Shown piece by piece: positions 63,090 to 64,000 of a DNA stretch of 64,000 nt. This stretch comes from Trissonchulus latispiculum. Taxonomy: Eukaryota > Nematoda > Enoplea > Enoplida > Ironidae. Position 1 is the stretch's first letter. The number at the start of each line of letters is the position of its first letter. Location: contig JASAND010005316.1 in assembly GCA_030248195.1 (NCBI GenBank), positions 19,746 through 83,745 on the forward strand. The letters are read 5' to 3'. A model generated the notes under the pieces. It was not told the origin of the DNA, did not search any database, and saw only the letters and a list, made by a program, of their open reading frames with translations. The translations under genes were made by a program, and so were the position numbers.

Positions 63090-64000
63090 TTCATGTTAAT
63101 CTTGTGTCAAGAGTTTGCAAGTTAAAATAATATGCGGAAGGGTAAACGGAATGCTAGCAAAGTAGCATGCTTTCGAGGAATGAATGGACTTTATATTATT
63201 ACTCTAATGCGATACTCACGTCAGCCTACGTGTATCGACGCATATTATTATTCCATAATTCGGACAAAATGGTTGAAATCTTCAGGCTTAAGGGGGGGGG
63301 GGGGGGCTACGAATTTCACTAAAAGTTCGATGTTGGAAAAGCTAGCTAGTCTTTTGCCACATAATAGTATTAGGTTAAGTGTAAAATAGTTTAAAGTTTG
63401 AAAGGATTCCATACAGCGTAGCGTCCTGTGGAGCCATCAGAAGTTGGTGTTATCGGTCCAAAGCTCGACATGACACGTACACAAACTTCGCCTCGCAATG
63501 ATAGCTATGTGCAAGGCACAGTACCCAAATTTTCAGGAATTAGTTCTGACATATAGTGCTTTGATATCGCGTAAAATAATCTCTAGACCATTGCCTACTT
63601 TTCTGTGCGATACGATCAAAATGCGAAAAATTGGGTGTTGTAGGTCTATACGGATGGAGGTTAACTAACTTCTAATGAGCTGTGGTTTACCAAATGAACC
63701 AAACTTTGCGGCAATTAATACTCCAAGTATCTGTCTTAACTTTGGTATAAATGACGTGATTTCGTTAATCCCTGTGTTCGCAGTGCTGGATTATATTATC
63801 GATATTGTCGCTGTTATTTGGCGCCATTTCGAAGATGTGAGTCAATTACATCCAAAGTACTGTGGCAGAATCGGCTGAAACTTTGCACATTACAGGCCAG
63901 TGAGTTTACCAAGATGTGCCGAAAGCTATGTCACTAAACCTCGCTCCAATGTTTAGAAATGCTAGATTGATTTCTCGAAGTATGTGTAAAGAAAATGAAA
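63090..64000. other. No gene recognised
   Basis: A G-run at 63292-63307. The ORF at 63675-63878 (67 codons) is Cys-containing and hydrophobic in its middle but has no recognised domain. Confidence 0.35.

Overview
The window looks like a repeat-rich, AT-leaning metazoan genome, probably an aquatic invertebrate; I cannot name the species. The evidence is GT-AG introns, tRNA-derived SINEs, long (AT)n tracts, foldback elements, a Polinton/Maverick with a chromodomain integrase, an I-like LINE with RNase H, and host-type VWA and CARD domains. There are no bacterial operons, rRNA genes or CRISPR arrays. Most of the sequence is transposable elements, many nested, and several are bounded by readable target-site duplications (TSDs).

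Layout. 0-16.4 kb: an octamer/TATA promoter in front of four 36-bp hairpin units; a TAA-flanked foldback MITE (458-1100); a foldback element with a 7-bp TSD (1478-3030) carrying a GGCC-rich hAT MITE with an 8-bp TSD (2117-2624); a tRNA-SINE; a 152-bp tandem array; TTAA-type elements; a foldback element (9259-10101); a Mutator-like element with a perfect 9-bp TSD (11372-13091); and a compound trinucleotide tract near 14.2 kb. 16.4-27.7 kb: one 11.3-kb element with long complex terminal inverted repeats. It holds decayed C2H2 zinc-finger and type-B DNA-polymerase-like pieces, and was itself hit by a 327-bp element, by a 4.35-kb LINE with its target duplication still legible, and by a foldback element. 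A second GC-rich hAT MITE sits just outside it. 28.7-44.9 kb: a TTAA-type element split by a 15.3-kb Polinton (29289-44621).

The Polinton genes on the minus strand are protein-primed DNA polymerase B, a small secreted Cys-rich protein, adenovirus-like protease, a small basic virion protein, two tandem minor capsid (penton-like) genes, integrase, an unknown ORF and an A32/FtsK-type packaging ATPase. Nearly all are broken by frameshifts, nonsense codons or deletions, and I see no major capsid gene. Two cargo genes stand out. One is a divergent two-repeat TATA-binding-protein-like ORF on the plus strand (40124-40574). The other is a short intron-containing CARD-only gene (43298-43778, minus) with an open coding frame and good splice sites. 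A third ORF of unknown type (40624-41046) follows the TBP-like one.

44.9-64 kb: four minus-strand exons (44918-45183, 45463-45678, 49593-49892, 62402-62835) with GT-AG borders and compatible phases are the best candidate for a real host gene. Two of them encode a von Willebrand factor A domain. The introns are filled with TTAA-flanked elements (46148-47120, 51113-52278, 52827-54683, 54688-55602), foldbacks, (AT)n tracts and a SINE.

The most interesting signals are the TBP-like and CARD genes inside a Polinton, the Polinton-in-MITE insertion that fixes its borders, the octamer-plus-TATA promoter layout repeated at unrelated loci, and foldback/hAT elements whose interiors are iterations of one short motif. 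Domain calls were made by eye from translated sequence; no database was searched.
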